Shown piece by piece: positions 8,201-17,554 of a stretch of DNA of 64,000 nucleotides (positions are counted from its first letter, which is position 1; every line of letters begins with the position of its first letter). A program made the position numbers and the translations under genes. The notes under the pieces were generated by a model. That model did no database searches. It had not been told where the DNA came from and saw only the letters and a program-made list of their open reading frames with translations. The DNA is from a virus, in IMG/VR virus record IMGVR_UViG_3300032294_002710, positions 1 to 64,000 of that record. One strand, written 5' to 3'.

Positions 8201-9000
8201 AATTTATTAACATTTCCAGACTGAATCAAATTCTTGATTTGAAGTAAATCATCTTTGGTTAATTTATCCATTGTGTGGTTTACTTCAAATCTTTTTTCAT
8301 GATCAGATTCCTTTTCCTTTACATTATTAATCATTTTTCTAATATCTTTTACAGATAGATTAGTCGATTTAATAAATTCTGGCATAACTGTTAGGTTTTC
8401 AGATTCTTTTTCAAATTTATCCCACTCCTCTTTATAGTTAGGAATTTCCTCTACAAATTCCTCTTTTTCTTCATCCGAAAAATCATTTATTATCGATACG
8501 ATTCTCCAATCGAGTTTATCTTTATTTTTTCTAATAAAATCTGTTGGTAAATTATTAGCACTTATTAACTTCCATAAGTTATATTTTTCTATTATCCATT
8601 CGTACTTTGATATGTCTTCAATTTTTTCAGAAGAACTTAGATATAATATCATTCTTTCCCAGTTAATATATTTATCAAATATTTTGATGAACTTCTCTGA
8701 AAGATTTGAATATGTTTTCATATTTAAATTAAAAATATCTTCGGGTAATAAATAGTCTATTTCAATCGCTTCTTTAATAAATTTTTCTGATAAATTCATT
8801 ATTGATATGACAATATCTTTTGACATACCATCAAATTCTACACTAGGATTGCCCCATTTTAATATAAATTCCTCAGGTACATCATAATTTGTTAGTACTG
8901 AAATTAATCCATCTTCTTTTATCATTTTAAGTAAATCAGTTTCAGTTAATTTTAAAACCTCATCAGTTTTTACTTCATTTACTATTTCAATTTTTCTCAT
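8197..9000 (-). CDS. Phage LSEKFI-repeat protein, unknown function
   Basis: 267 residues with degenerate repeats of the form LSEKFI....DxINWE and LPTDFIRKNKDKLDWRIVS, a repeat type common in large phages and viruses whose function is not established. The N-terminus MRKIEIVNEVK is weakly like the shared short signature. Its ATG overlaps the TGA of the terminase gene upstream (ATGA), so it is translationally coupled to it. Its 3' end overlaps the clpS stop from the other strand by 4 bases. Confidence 0.6.
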   Translation of the reverse strand: MRKIEIVNEVKTDEVLKLTETDLLKMIKEDGLISVLTNYDVPEEFILKWGNPSVEFDGMSKDIVISIMNLSEKFIKEAIEIDYLLPEDIFNLNMKTYSNLSEKFIKIFDKYINWERMILYLSSSEKIEDISKYEWIIEKYNLWKLISANNLPTDFIRKNKDKLDWRIVSIINDFSDEEKEEFVEEIPNYKEEWDKFEKESENLTVMPEFIKSTNLSVKDIRKMINNVKEKESDHEKRFEVNHTMDKLTKDDLLQIKNLIQSGNVNKF

Positions 9001-11111
9001 ATTTTATTGTTATTTTTAAAAGGATTATTCCAATTTGAAAGAACATCATTTTTGTATCTATTTTGATATATCTTTTTCCTCCTTATATCTAATAATTGTG
9101 AATAATCAACACCTTCAACATATTCTAAACTTGTAAGTACTTCATTTATTTTACTTCTGAAATATTCATCTGTTGTTTCATAATATTCCTCAACCATCTG
9201 TTTGAATTCATTTTTTTGAAAAATAGCACACATATCTATTATAGTCATAACTGTATCATCATGTGAGGATCCATCAGCTGCATATCTTACATTTCCAGCA
9301 TTTGTGGTGTGTTTTATGAATGTTGTCATCTCAGATATATTTGTCTCATTTGTTATTATTATCGATCTTTCTTCCATTTTATCCTGGTACTCTTTGACCA
9401 ATAGATTTTTATTTTCACCTACTTTAAGACCTATTTTTTCCTCTAATGCGTCAGATCTATGCTTAAATCTAAAGAAAATTGAAGAACCGTAGTCATTCCT
9501 ACCATCAAATACATGTGGAAGATGTGCTAACAATTCATTTCCGTAGGTATTAATTTCTAATACAATTTTAACATTATCCGGATTTAGATATTCAAATGAT
9601 ATTAGGTAGAGTAGTTCAGCCAGTTGTTGAACAGAAATTAAGTTACTTCTAAAAATGCCTATTTGTTCTAGTCTAAAAAGATCAATTATAGACTTATACT
9701 TATGTTTCTGCTTTTCTATTAGATCTAATGGTTTTTGTGATATTTTAAAAATATTTATAACTGTTGAGTCTTGTCCAAGTCCTTCCGCGACATCAACTGA
9801 TATTATTATTTTATAATTTTTTCTATTTAATGGGATAAATGTATCATCATCTTGAATCCATTTTAAGTCTTGATATGAGAATTTTAGCTTTCCTTCTAAT
9901 TCATCTAAAAGCTCCCATTCGTAATTCTTTTTATTTTTAGTTAGTTCGTCGATTAGTGGCTCACTCAATAGACTTCTAGAAGAATTAATAAATCTCAAGT
10001 CATATTCTTGGTTAAATGCTTCTTCACCACCTATATCCTTTATCGTTTCTTTTTTCCATGTTGTTATGTCGGAAAATTCTAAAAATCTAATATCATTAAA
10101 TGACTCTGCTAAAATATCTTCTTCAGTACAATCTGAATTATTAAGTGTTGTTATAACCCATTTTTTTAATTCATCATTATATTTTAATGAGTGTTCATTT
10201 TTAGAATATTTTGATTTTAAATATTCTAAAACATCTTCTTTTTTAATATTAAATTCTTCTAATTTTTTACTATTCAATCGAATAAAGGTTGCGAATCTCT
10301 TAGGAACTTGCCACCAATACACTCTCTTTGCGCAGTATGATGATTTTTCACCTTCCGGTTTTTCTGCATCACTTAATAATTTGTGAAATAAATTAAATCC
10401 GTTAGGTGTCGATGTTATAATAATTTTTGAATTCTCAATGTTTGATACGGTTGGAAAAACCGATTTATAAAACTTATCAGCTATATTATCTGGAAGATAA
10501 GCAAACTCATCTAAGTAAAGAAAGTCAGCAGTTTGACCTATTGAGGATGTCTTTGTTGTTGCGAATCCTTTAATTCTACTTTTATTTTCAAATACCATGA
10601 ATTTTTGATTCCAGTTTATTATTCCCTGTTGTAAAAAGAACGGTAGCCTTTGATATATCTCTCTTATTTTATCTAATACTTCAACTGCGGTATCCAATTT
10701 ATTGGCTGTTACTAAAACATTCTTATTATTGTTAAAAAGAACATAGTGTAACATCATTATCGATGAGCATATTGTTTTACCTATCTGGCGACTAGCCATT
10801 AGTATGTTAAATCTATTATTGAAAAAGTTATCAAGAATTTCATTTTGATAATCTCTTAGTGGTATTATTATTGGTTGTCCTTCTTCTCCTTTTATATAAC
10901 AATAAGTTGCTGCGAAATAGTGTATATCTAAAGCGCACTTTATATACTCTTCTTGTTCATCTGGTGACATTTTAAATGTTAATCCAGATGTTCTAAGTCC
11001 AACAACTTTTTCAAAGAACGGATTTTCTAATCTACTTAATATGAATCCGTTATTAATTTTTTCTGTCGCTTCTTCTACCATTTTGGTAGTCCATATAATC
11101 TGCCTTGACAT
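8997..11111 (-). CDS. terL: Terminase large subunit (T4 gp17-like ATPase-nuclease)
   Basis: Start set at the ATG ending at 11111 (MSRQIIWTTKMVEE), since the frame further upstream is a hydrophobic, AT-rich leader unlike terminases. That gives 704 residues. Walker A is ASRQIGKT (about 106-113). Walker B with catalytic acid is FLYLDEFAYL, followed by the coupling motif IITSTPNG. The C-terminal RNase-H-like nuclease shows its acidic residues in ISVDVAEGLGQDST, VLEINTYG and DGSSHDDTVM. It translocates DNA into the prohead through the portal and cuts it at headful. It ends in TGA, showing that UGA is a normal stop in this phage. Confidence 0.95.
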   Translation of the reverse strand: MSRQIIWTTKMVEEATEKINNGFILSRLENPFFEKVVGLRTSGLTFKMSPDEQEEYIKCALDIHYFAATYCYIKGEEGQPIIIPLRDYQNEILDNFFNNRFNILMASRQIGKTICSSIMMLHYVLFNNNKNVLVTANKLDTAVEVLDKIREIYQRLPFFLQQGIINWNQKFMVFENKSRIKGFATTKTSSIGQTADFLYLDEFAYLPDNIADKFYKSVFPTVSNIENSKIIITSTPNGFNLFHKLLSDAEKPEGEKSSYCAKRVYWWQVPKRFATFIRLNSKKLEEFNIKKEDVLEYLKSKYSKNEHSLKYNDELKKWVITTLNNSDCTEEDILAESFNDIRFLEFSDITTWKKETIKDIGGEEAFNQEYDLRFINSSRSLLSEPLIDELTKNKKNYEWELLDELEGKLKFSYQDLKWIQDDDTFIPLNRKNYKIIISVDVAEGLGQDSTVINIFKISQKPLDLIEKQKHKYKSIIDLFRLEQIGIFRSNLISVQQLAELLYLISFEYLNPDNVKIVLEINTYGNELLAHLPHVFDGRNDYGSSIFFRFKHRSDALEEKIGLKVGENKNLLVKEYQDKMEERSIIITNETNISEMTTFIKHTTNAGNVRYAADGSSHDDTVMTIIDMCAIFQKNEFKQMVEEYYETTDEYFRSKINEVLTSLEYVEGVDYSQLLDIRRKKIYQNRYKNDVLSNWNNPFKNNNKI

Positions 11112-11169
11112 AATTTTTAATTTTTTTAAAAAAATCCACAAAGAGTGAATTTTTAGTATATATAGTACT

Positions 11170-11781
11170 ATGAGTGCTACGATGTCTAAAGTTGAAAAAG
11201 AACACAATAGAATAAACGACGAATTTGACTTAATACAAGAGGAAAATAGAGAGTTTGATATATCAAGTCATTTGGCTAAAATTGACGATCTTCCAGATCT
11301 AGGTCAGATAGAGTTATATGATTATGATTCCGATCTAACTGTAGTTACACAAAAGGGTATGGAAGTAATAGAGTCACTTGTTGACCTCTATCTAAGTGAG
11401 TTTGGTGATCTTAAAAGCCATCCTTATATAAGAAATAAGGTTAGAGAGGATGCTATGGTCTATGCAGAGACTCTTTTCCTTTCAAAAATGACTAGAAAGA
11501 ACTTTTTAACTCAAATGAGACAAGTTGATAATGGTGATAACTCAGCTAGAATGCACGAAGTCATTAATCAAACCATAAGGGAGATAAGAGAGAATTCTAA
11601 ATTTTCATCTTCACAGAGAACAGAACTCGAAGAATATTATAAAAAGTTCAGACAAGACCTTAGTGAGGTGGCCTCTTCTATGAAGATGGAAGCTGGTTGT
11701 AAAGAAGATGATGGTCAAATTGTTGATAATAAAAAGCTAAATGATCTAATTAGCGAGGCGATGAAGAAGAAAAGGGGTTAA
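11170..11781 (+). CDS. Probable small terminase subunit (T4 gp16-like)
   Basis: 203 residues, divergent from and directly upstream of the large terminase. An N-terminal acidic part containing DDLPDLGQIELYDY recalls the start of T4 gp16 (ISDLPGI...IKVYEP). A long helical core suitable for the central coiled-coil oligomerisation domain follows, then a variable charged C-terminus. No helix-turn-helix is evident. The call rests on layout and gene position. Alternatively it is another small virion protein. The element TTAGTATATATAG lies just before the ATG. The 3' end overlaps the convergent HAD-like gene by 32 bases. Confidence 0.5.
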   Translation: MSATMSKVEKEHNRINDEFDLIQEENREFDISSHLAKIDDLPDLGQIELYDYDSDLTVVTQKGMEVIESLVDLYLSEFGDLKSHPYIRNKVREDAMVYAETLFLSKMTRKNFLTQMRQVDNGDNSARMHEVINQTIREIRENSKFSSSQRTELEEYYKKFRQDLSEVASSMKMEAGCKEDDGQIVDNKKLNDLISEAMKKKRG

Positions 11782-12613
11782 AGTTTTCAAAGCTTTTTAT
11801 TAAATTAGAAAATTCTAATTGTACAGAAGACTCTTTAAACTTATTAGCCTTATTGTTTGTAAACTCTTTAATGTTTAAAATCTTGTCACTATTTTGAACT
11901 TTTAATTTTATTGATTCTTTAATAGACTTTTCAGTATTCATTGTGAACTTTTCAAAAATTTCATTTATATCTAATGATAGTTTTGTTGATAGCGAGCTAT
12001 CATCATAATAAAATATCTCTGAATACTCATCAATATTCTCATCAATGAACTTATCACCATCTACTTTAAGACCAACAAGATGTTGTAGTATTATTTTATT
12101 CTTTATGAACGCCATTTTATCTTCATCTTTATTAAAGAATGTCTCCGATAAATAGTAGAAGTTTTTAATTTTTAAACCAATTTTCTCAAATTCTTCTTCA
12201 AGCTTTAAAATCTGACTTTTAAAGTTTTCTTTAGTATTTTTTGAGCAAAAGATATAAATATCATCATTGGTATTTACGATGTTTTTTAAAATAGATAAAT
12301 CTATTTCAAATTTAACATTTTCAATTAACTCTGGGTTTAAAAATTCCTGGAATGATATTCCTAAATTTGAAATATCAGACTTGTGCTTCTTTACTTTTGA
12401 CTTTAATTTGTTCATAAAGTCATTTGATAGATAAAAAGTTTTACCATTAAATGACATTTTATTGTTTTGACTTTTTAGTATGCCGGATTTAAATACTGAT
12501 AAGTCCGAATTATCAATTTTCAATATTGGAATATTGGGATTACTTTTATCTACAATCCAGGCTTTTGAATCGTTCTTAATTAGAATATCTAAGTCAATAA
12601 AGTGAGATTTCAT
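11750..12613 (-). CDS. HAD-like hydrolase of a phage family, 287 aa
   Basis: The N-terminus MKSHFIDLDILIK carries a DxD motif at residues 7-9. A later strand IYIFCSKNTKENFKSQI is where HAD motif II (S/T) is expected, followed by a helix and FYYLSETFF. The part after the first strand (AWIVDKSNPNIPILKI...FNGKTFYLS) resembles a conserved insert in phage HAD-like proteins. A dimetal or motif IV acid is not clear, so activity is uncertain. The C-terminal 80 residues are helical and end in a Ser-rich stretch. Confidence 0.45.
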   Translation of the reverse strand: MKSHFIDLDILIKNDSKAWIVDKSNPNIPILKIDNSDLSVFKSGILKSQNNKMSFNGKTFYLSNDFMNKLKSKVKKHKSDISNLGISFQEFLNPELIENVKFEIDLSILKNIVNTNDDIYIFCSKNTKENFKSQILKLEEEFEKIGLKIKNFYYLSETFFNKDEDKMAFIKNKIILQHLVGLKVDGDKFIDENIDEYSEIFYYDDSSLSTKLSLDINEIFEKFTMNTEKSIKESIKLKVQNSDKILNIKEFTNNKANKFKESSVQLEFSNLIKSFENFNPFSSSSPR

Positions 12614-12617
12614 AAAC

Positions 12618-12628
12618 TTATATATTAA
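12618..12628 (-). promoter_or_regulatory. TTAATATATAA promoter-like element, short spacing
   Basis: Exact minus-strand TTAATATATAA ending 4 bases before the ATG at 12613. The same element with the same GTTT spacer precedes the gene starting at 54211. Confidence 0.55.
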
Positions 12629-12657
12629 AAAACCCGTTTGAAAACAAACGGGTTTTT
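12627..12657 (-). terminator. Intrinsic terminator
   Basis: AACCCGTTTG (12631-12640) pairs with CAAACGGGTT (12645-12654) around AAAA, with T residues on both outer sides. It ends the transcript of the minus-strand gene stopping at 12662. Confidence 0.8.
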
Positions 12658-12661
12658 AATT

Positions 12662-13111
12662 TTAGGCTATATTTTTATCAAGTGCAAACTCATATAAGAT
12701 GGGTAAACTAATATATTTTAGAAATCCTTCTCTAATATCGTTCATAGTTTTTGACTTTTTTATAATATTAAATACTGTTATTCCAAATTCTTCCTGAAAG
12801 TCTAAACTACACTCCATCCATTGTTTTTTATAATTATTCATAACTTTCCATTCGTAGTCACCTCCTGTTAGCCAATAAAGTGCTAATTCCGGTTTTATAT
12901 TATAATAGTCAATTTCTTTTAGTTCCAATTGCCAAAATTTATCATTATTTTTATTTTTATAAGTCATCATAATAGCAACAGCCTCTGAGATATCTGTAGT
13001 TATATCACTACCTATTTCAAAATAATACTGATCACCTTCTTTGTCTATTTTGATAAAACTATCAGACCAGAAGTTGAATTTTCTCATAAGGTCTACTTTT
13101 TTTCTTTTCAT
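12662..13111 (-). CDS. Hypothetical protein, 149 aa
   Basis: A soluble protein rich in aromatic residues (YWLTGGDYEWKVMNNYKKQW). An internal ATG (MRKFNFWSDSFIK) eight codons later is an alternative start. No motif recognised. It is the last gene before a strong terminator and lies 22 bases downstream of the MORN-like gene on the same strand, so they probably form an operon. Confidence 0.55.
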   Translation of the reverse strand: MKRKKVDLMRKFNFWSDSFIKIDKEGDQYYFEIGSDITTDISEAVAIMMTYKNKNNDKFWQLELKEIDYYNIKPELALYWLTGGDYEWKVMNNYKKQWMECSLDFQEEFGITVFNIIKKSKTMNDIREGFLKYISLPILYEFALDKNIA

Positions 13112-13133
13112 AAATGAAAAATTATTTTTTATA

Positions 13134-13424
13134 TCAATTTTGATTAATCTTTAAACCGCTTTTCCAATTTCCTTTAAAATCACCTCCTTCAAATATTCCA
13201 TTATTCCAATTACCGTGAAATTCACCATCTTTAAAGATGCCATATTTCCAATTGCCAAAAAAATATCCAGAATGCCATATAATAGTATTATTTTTTAATT
13301 CTATTTTAGCATTCTCTATTTCAGAATCAATTATCCAGTAAAATTTATTTGAGCTTAATATTTGATCTATTTTATTCTGATCCTTTATAGACTTACCATC
13401 TATCAATAATTCTTTGTACCTCAT
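13134..13424 (-). CDS. Small MORN-like repeat protein
   Basis: 96 residues. The C-terminal half consists of repeated beta-hairpin units: GYFFGNWKYGIFKDGEFHG, then NWNNGIFEGGDFKGNWKSG. The periodic Gly, Phe and Trp pattern is that of MORN-like repeats, which are common in large phage genomes and usually form an elongated beta ribbon. The N-terminal 45 residues are unrelated. Binding partner unknown. Confidence 0.6.
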   Translation of the reverse strand: MRYKELLIDGKSIKDQNKIDQILSSNKFYWIIDSEIENAKIELKNNTIIWHSGYFFGNWKYGIFKDGEFHGNWNNGIFEGGDFKGNWKSGLKINQN

Positions 13425-13495
13425 ATGTTAAATTAAAACTTGAGGTATATATTCAGTCTAAATTTACAATTAAATATCTTGGTGGATTTTTTAGC

Positions 13496-13522
13496 AAAAA
13501 AAAACCCTGACAGGGTTTTTTA
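13496..13522 (-). terminator. Intrinsic terminator
   Basis: ACCCT (13504-13508) and AGGGT (13512-13516) with long A and T flanks that extend the pairing. On the minus strand it directly follows the stop of the gene ending at 13520. Confidence 0.75.
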
Positions 13523-13870
13523 TTTTAAGTTGTCAAGAAATTCTTTTTCATTGGGTTTCAATGATTCGATTCCATATGTTGAGATTTTCTCAAGAATGGT
13601 ATCTAAATCCAATACTTTTGGTTGTTTAGGTACATCAACTGAAACCATCTCTGATAAGTCTTTTGAAAATTCGTCTGTGAAGCGAACTGTATCATCCTTC
13701 TTCATTGTGAAGGCAAATATTTTCATAGTGTCTTTGTTAATCCAGATTTTTGCAAATCCTTGATTTTTTGTCGATAAGAGAACTTGATATTCAAATCCAT
13801 GAATATCACAAACTTCTTTCAACTTAATATGATTAAACATTCTTAAATCTATACAAATGGTGTTGTTCAT
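13520..13870 (-). CDS. Hypothetical protein with Bacteroidota-type C-terminal helix motif
   Basis: 116 residues. The C-terminus LDTILEKISTYGIESLKPNEKEFLDNL closely follows the ILdKIsxxGxxSLtxxEkxFL motif that ends many Bacteroidota proteins such as rhomboid-family members. This is a useful host hint. The N-terminal 80 residues form a small beta-rich domain (YQVLLSTKNQGFAKIWINKDTMKIFAF). Function unknown. Confidence 0.6.
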   Translation of the reverse strand: MNNTICIDLRMFNHIKLKEVCDIHGFEYQVLLSTKNQGFAKIWINKDTMKIFAFTMKKDDTVRFTDEFSKDLSEMVSVDVPKQPKVLDLDTILEKISTYGIESLKPNEKEFLDNLK

Positions 13871-13924
13871 ATCTCTTATTTTATATAAATATACGAATAA
13901 TATATTGATTTGTCAAATTTATTT

Positions 13925-13935
13925 TTTATATATAA
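13925..13935 (+). promoter_or_regulatory. TATATATAA promoter-like element, long spacing
   Basis: TTTATATATAA ending 20 bases before the ATG at 13956. Its position supports that ATG over the one at 13857, which lies upstream of the element. Confidence 0.5.
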
Positions 13936-13955
13936 GAAAAGTTTTAAAAATATTT

Positions 13956-16900
13956 ATGAGAAAAATATTAACAAGAAAGGAGTATTTATCTGAATTAACT
14001 GAAAAGTATTATACCAGTCATACTGGATATAGTGTAATAAATGAAGAAGCTCCTATGGCTAATGATATTCCTTGGGGTGACTCACTTGTTGGTAGATTAA
14101 TAAACTCATTCGCTAGAAAATCTAAAATAGCCTTTAATAAAAGAAGAATAAGTGGACTAGTTACTGGATTGAAGGCTTTATTTGAGGAGATGTTAGTAAC
14201 TGGAACCATTCAAATGCCTGAAGAAAGTCTTAGAAGAATTGAGACATCAAACTTACTAGGTATTTTAGTAGAACAAGTTGAATCTGGAGAAGATGTTAAT
14301 GTCTTGATTGACACATCAACACAAATAAGAGAAAAGGTAATAGATTGGAACCCTGATAATAAAGATGTGATGATTAAGGCAATTGATGACTTTTTGGAGT
14401 ATCTAAGAGGACTTAAAACAGGTGATTCTGTAGATGATGAGACACCTGAAGAAGAAGGTGAGAGTCAAGATCCAAATAAGATATTTTATCAAAATTCTAG
14501 AAACCTATTACAATCGGTAGTTGATTTGCATATGATGATCTCACAAAATGTTGTTAGAATTGGTGGTGGTCAAGAATCCTATGATAATAAAATTAATGCT
14601 GCCAAATCTAGGTTAAAAGTTGGTAGTGAATATATTTATACGAATTCTAAGGGAGAAAAGATTAGATGTATGCTATTGAGTTTGAAAAATCAGATTCAAA
14701 GAAGTGCTGATAAAAAATGGTTAACTAAAGACGATATTATAGGAGATAAATTGAACTCTGATCAAGCTTGTGTTGTTTATAAGAGAGATAAAGATGGTAA
14801 TGATGTTCAAGACTATAATAAGGTATATAATAGTCAGGTTGTTGAATTATTAAAACTTTACCCTATTGGTGGTAAAGAGCCTGGTAAAGTAGAAAAGCCT
14901 GGTGAGAATGTATCTACAAATTTTAATAAAGAAAAGTATTTAGATTTAGAAAAGAAATACCTTTCTTCTAAAAACTATGAGATTCTTAAAAATCTTATAA
15001 AAATGGGTGGACAAGCTGTTAATGTATTTAATGCTAAAGATGATAAGCAGAATGTTAAGTTTTATACAGATAAGACAAATAACTATTTATCTTCATTGAT
15101 TAAAATGCAGGCGAAGAGCTACGGTATAAGCACTCAAGTTACTAAAGATATTAAGCAGCCAAATGGTACTACTATAAAGAAAAATACTGGTCAAAGTAAA
15201 GACATAAAGACTTTAAAGGATGAAATATCAAAAGCTTCAAAAGGTTCTTGGTCTGTAGATCTTCCTTTAGGTAAGTCATCTGGTAAAGTATCACAACCAC
15301 CTTCTGGGGTTGGAACTATGCAAAAGGCTAGTTATGATATCGAGTTCGACTTCGATTATATTTTTGAAGCAGAGGCTAATTTACAAAAAGAGGAATCTCA
15401 AGCAAAAAATGCTTGGAAAAAAATTGTAAATTCTTATAATCAATCAAAAATATCTTCTTTAATTCCAGAAATTGAAAAATTATTGAAAGTCTCTATTAAG
15501 GACGGTAAAGATGAGTATAAAAAGGCTAAGAGTTTAATAACCACACTTTGTAAGCAAATAGTTCTTAATAAATCTACTGTTGGTAAGCCTATATCATTTG
15601 AAGATTTAGTTAAAGAAGATTTAAATATTAATGATACCTCTAAGTCTATATCACTTATGGGAAGAGTTATTTTATCTCTTAAAGAAGATATGGGACTTGT
15701 CGGTTCATTTGGTAGTGCTATTAAGCCTTTAAAAACTTTTATAACATCTTTTGGAGAACTTGAAAAAAATATTTCAAAAATATCAACTGAAAAGAAGGAA
15801 TCGCTTCATAGATATACAGATTTTTCTATAATATTGGAAAGAAATGAATTTTCTGAAGATATTAAAAACAAATTTGATGAGATATTTACTAATGATATTA
15901 AGACTTACTTCGAAATACAAACTAGTGAAGTAGATGAAATAAAAAATTCAGCTAAGGAAACACCTGGTGGTGAGTTGTTATTTACAACAAGTGATCCTAT
16001 AATTGAGATTGTTAGATTATTTCACAGAGCAAATAGAATACACACTCCTGGTGTTATACCTTCTGGTAGAACAGGTGGTAAAGTATCAAACTCAGTTTTT
16101 AGAGAATATGAAGACTTAGGAGCTGGTGGTGGTACACCTGAGGCACCTGGTAGAGGACCTTATAGAAATATTGAACTATATGATTCGTGGTTTAATGCCG
16201 TTCAAGATATTTTATCAGATACAAAGTATCGTCCAATTTTTAGTGAAAAAACCGTTTTCCAGTTTAAGAATGAAGAGACTGGAGGAGAAGGTGATAAAAT
16301 TGAAAAAGGTGGTAAAATATTATTAAGATTTATTAATAATTTACTCTCAGATTCTAAGATGTATAATGGTGGTGCTATTAATACTTTTATAGAGGAGTAT
16401 TTTAAATTAAAAGGTGGAATTTCTAAAGAGAAACAAGCATATCCTTCATATAAAAAAGATATAGATGTAAACGAAGACAATTCCGAAGGTGTTGTTCTTA
16501 CTGATGTTAAGTATGTTAAGTCATCGCCTGCTGGGTCTATTAAAGATATCAATACCGATGATTTATATAAGTTATTTATTGGACCAGAAAGTGGTGATAA
16601 TGAAAATTTGGCATTCAAATTGGTTGGTAAGACCGATGAGGGTAAAGATTTTCAATGGTATTGTATATTTAAGGAATATATAAATCAATATCCAGTATTT
16701 ATTTTCTCATTGGGTAATTTTCCTTCTGATCTATCAAGGATAAATGGAATACCAAAATCAACAATACCAACAACTGCTTATCTAGCTTCGTTGCCGAAAT
16801 TCACCGGAGCTACTCAAAGACTAAAGGTTGGTGAGAAAATTGCAATAAGAATGGTCGATTTAAAGACACCACAGCAAGAAAAAGTAAATTCTGGTAAGGG

Positions 16901-17054
16901 TAAAGATCGAATAGAAGTATCTATTACTAAACTGGAAATACTATGTAATAACAATTCTGAAAAATATTTAGAACTAACAAACTATTCTCCAAGTTTGAAG
17001 TCGGTTATATCTAGTGGATACGATGCTGCTAAAAATTTAGTTACAAGAAAGTGA
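13956..17054 (+). CDS. Large phage protein of unknown function, 1032 aa
   Basis: Start set at 13956 (MRKILTRKEYLSEL), because the upstream 33 codons are hydrophobic low-complexity and contain the promoter-like element. The N-terminus, with charged residues, YLSE and later VINEEAPM, is similar to the capsid-targeting-like signature of other proteins here. The protein has a helical first third with acidic and Gly-containing linkers (ETPEEEGE, GGKEPGKVEKPGE, GAGGGTPEAPGRGP) and no obvious enzymatic motif. It heads a three-gene unit: its TGA overlaps the GTG of the next gene. The size and linkers suggest a virion or internal-head protein (inference). Confidence 0.6.
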   Translation: MRKILTRKEYLSELTEKYYTSHTGYSVINEEAPMANDIPWGDSLVGRLINSFARKSKIAFNKRRISGLVTGLKALFEEMLVTGTIQMPEESLRRIETSNLLGILVEQVESGEDVNVLIDTSTQIREKVIDWNPDNKDVMIKAIDDFLEYLRGLKTGDSVDDETPEEEGESQDPNKIFYQNSRNLLQSVVDLHMMISQNVVRIGGGQESYDNKINAAKSRLKVGSEYIYTNSKGEKIRCMLLSLKNQIQRSADKKWLTKDDIIGDKLNSDQACVVYKRDKDGNDVQDYNKVYNSQVVELLKLYPIGGKEPGKVEKPGENVSTNFNKEKYLDLEKKYLSSKNYEILKNLIKMGGQAVNVFNAKDDKQNVKFYTDKTNNYLSSLIKMQAKSYGISTQVTKDIKQPNGTTIKKNTGQSKDIKTLKDEISKASKGSWSVDLPLGKSSGKVSQPPSGVGTMQKASYDIEFDFDYIFEAEANLQKEESQAKNAWKKIVNSYNQSKISSLIPEIEKLLKVSIKDGKDEYKKAKSLITTLCKQIVLNKSTVGKPISFEDLVKEDLNINDTSKSISLMGRVILSLKEDMGLVGSFGSAIKPLKTFITSFGELEKNISKISTEKKESLHRYTDFSIILERNEFSEDIKNKFDEIFTNDIKTYFEIQTSEVDEIKNSAKETPGGELLFTTSDPIIEIVRLFHRANRIHTPGVIPSGRTGGKVSNSVFREYEDLGAGGGTPEAPGRGPYRNIELYDSWFNAVQDILSDTKYRPIFSEKTVFQFKNEETGGEGDKIEKGGKILLRFINNLLSDSKMYNGGAINTFIEEYFKLKGGISKEKQAYPSYKKDIDVNEDNSEGVVLTDVKYVKSSPAGSIKDINTDDLYKLFIGPESGDNENLAFKLVGKTDEGKDFQWYCIFKEYINQYPVFIFSLGNFPSDLSRINGIPKSTIPTTAYLASLPKFTGATQRLKVGEKIAIRMVDLKTPQQEKVNSGKGKDRIEVSITKLEILCNNNSEKYLELTNYSPSLKSVISSGYDAAKNLVTRK

Positions 17055-17536
17055 AAAATTTAAAAACATACGAGAGTTTTTTTTCGGGCTTATTTGGAAA
17101 AAATAAGAACAGAAAGAGTAATGGATCTATTTTATCTAATATTTTTAATAAGGAGGATGATGATCTAGCAAAAAAAGTTTTGAAATCATTGGAGGATAGT
17201 ATTGAATCTACAGATAATAATTCTGGAATTATTGGTGATGTACAGAGATATGCCGACTATAAAAGATCCGTTAAGTTTAAATCTAAAGATGGTAAGATAC
17301 ATACTATCTCAATTCAGAAAAGCAAGCATCCTAGAAGGTTTACAACAAAATCATTTATAGGACTTAACTCCGGTGAGAATTATATATTGATCATAGATGG
17401 TAAACATTTTATAGATAGAAACTCAAATAAAAGTACTGTATCTCAAAGTGTATCAAAAAAGATTTGGAATTTGTTAGATCAACATTCCGATAAAAAGTTG
17501 ATTGATAAGGAAAACCTTATGAAAAGTTTCGACTAA
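17051..17536 (+). CDS. Small protein with capsid-targeting-like N-terminus, GTG start
   Basis: 161 residues starting with GTG that overlaps the preceding TGA (GTGA), a coupled start. The first residues, MKNLKTYESFFSGLFGKN, fit the shared M-K-x-L-K-x-Y-x-x-F pattern. The rest is basic and has a beta-rich middle (YADYKRSVKFKSKDGKIHTI). No family recognised. As a neighbour of two other proteins with similar N-termini, it may be packaged with them (inference). Confidence 0.55.
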   Translation: MKNLKTYESFFSGLFGKNKNRKSNGSILSNIFNKEDDDLAKKVLKSLEDSIESTDNNSGIIGDVQRYADYKRSVKFKSKDGKIHTISIQKSKHPRRFTTKSFIGLNSGENYILIIDGKHFIDRNSNKSTVSQSVSKKIWNLLDQHSDKKLIDKENLMKSFD

Positions 17537-17554
17537 TTTTTTGATATATAGAGT

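Noticed and set aside
13857-13955. ATG at 13857 as the start of the large unknown gene
   Set aside because: The first 33 codons are hydrophobic and AT-rich, overlap the start of the divergent gene and contain the promoter-like element; 13956 is preferred.
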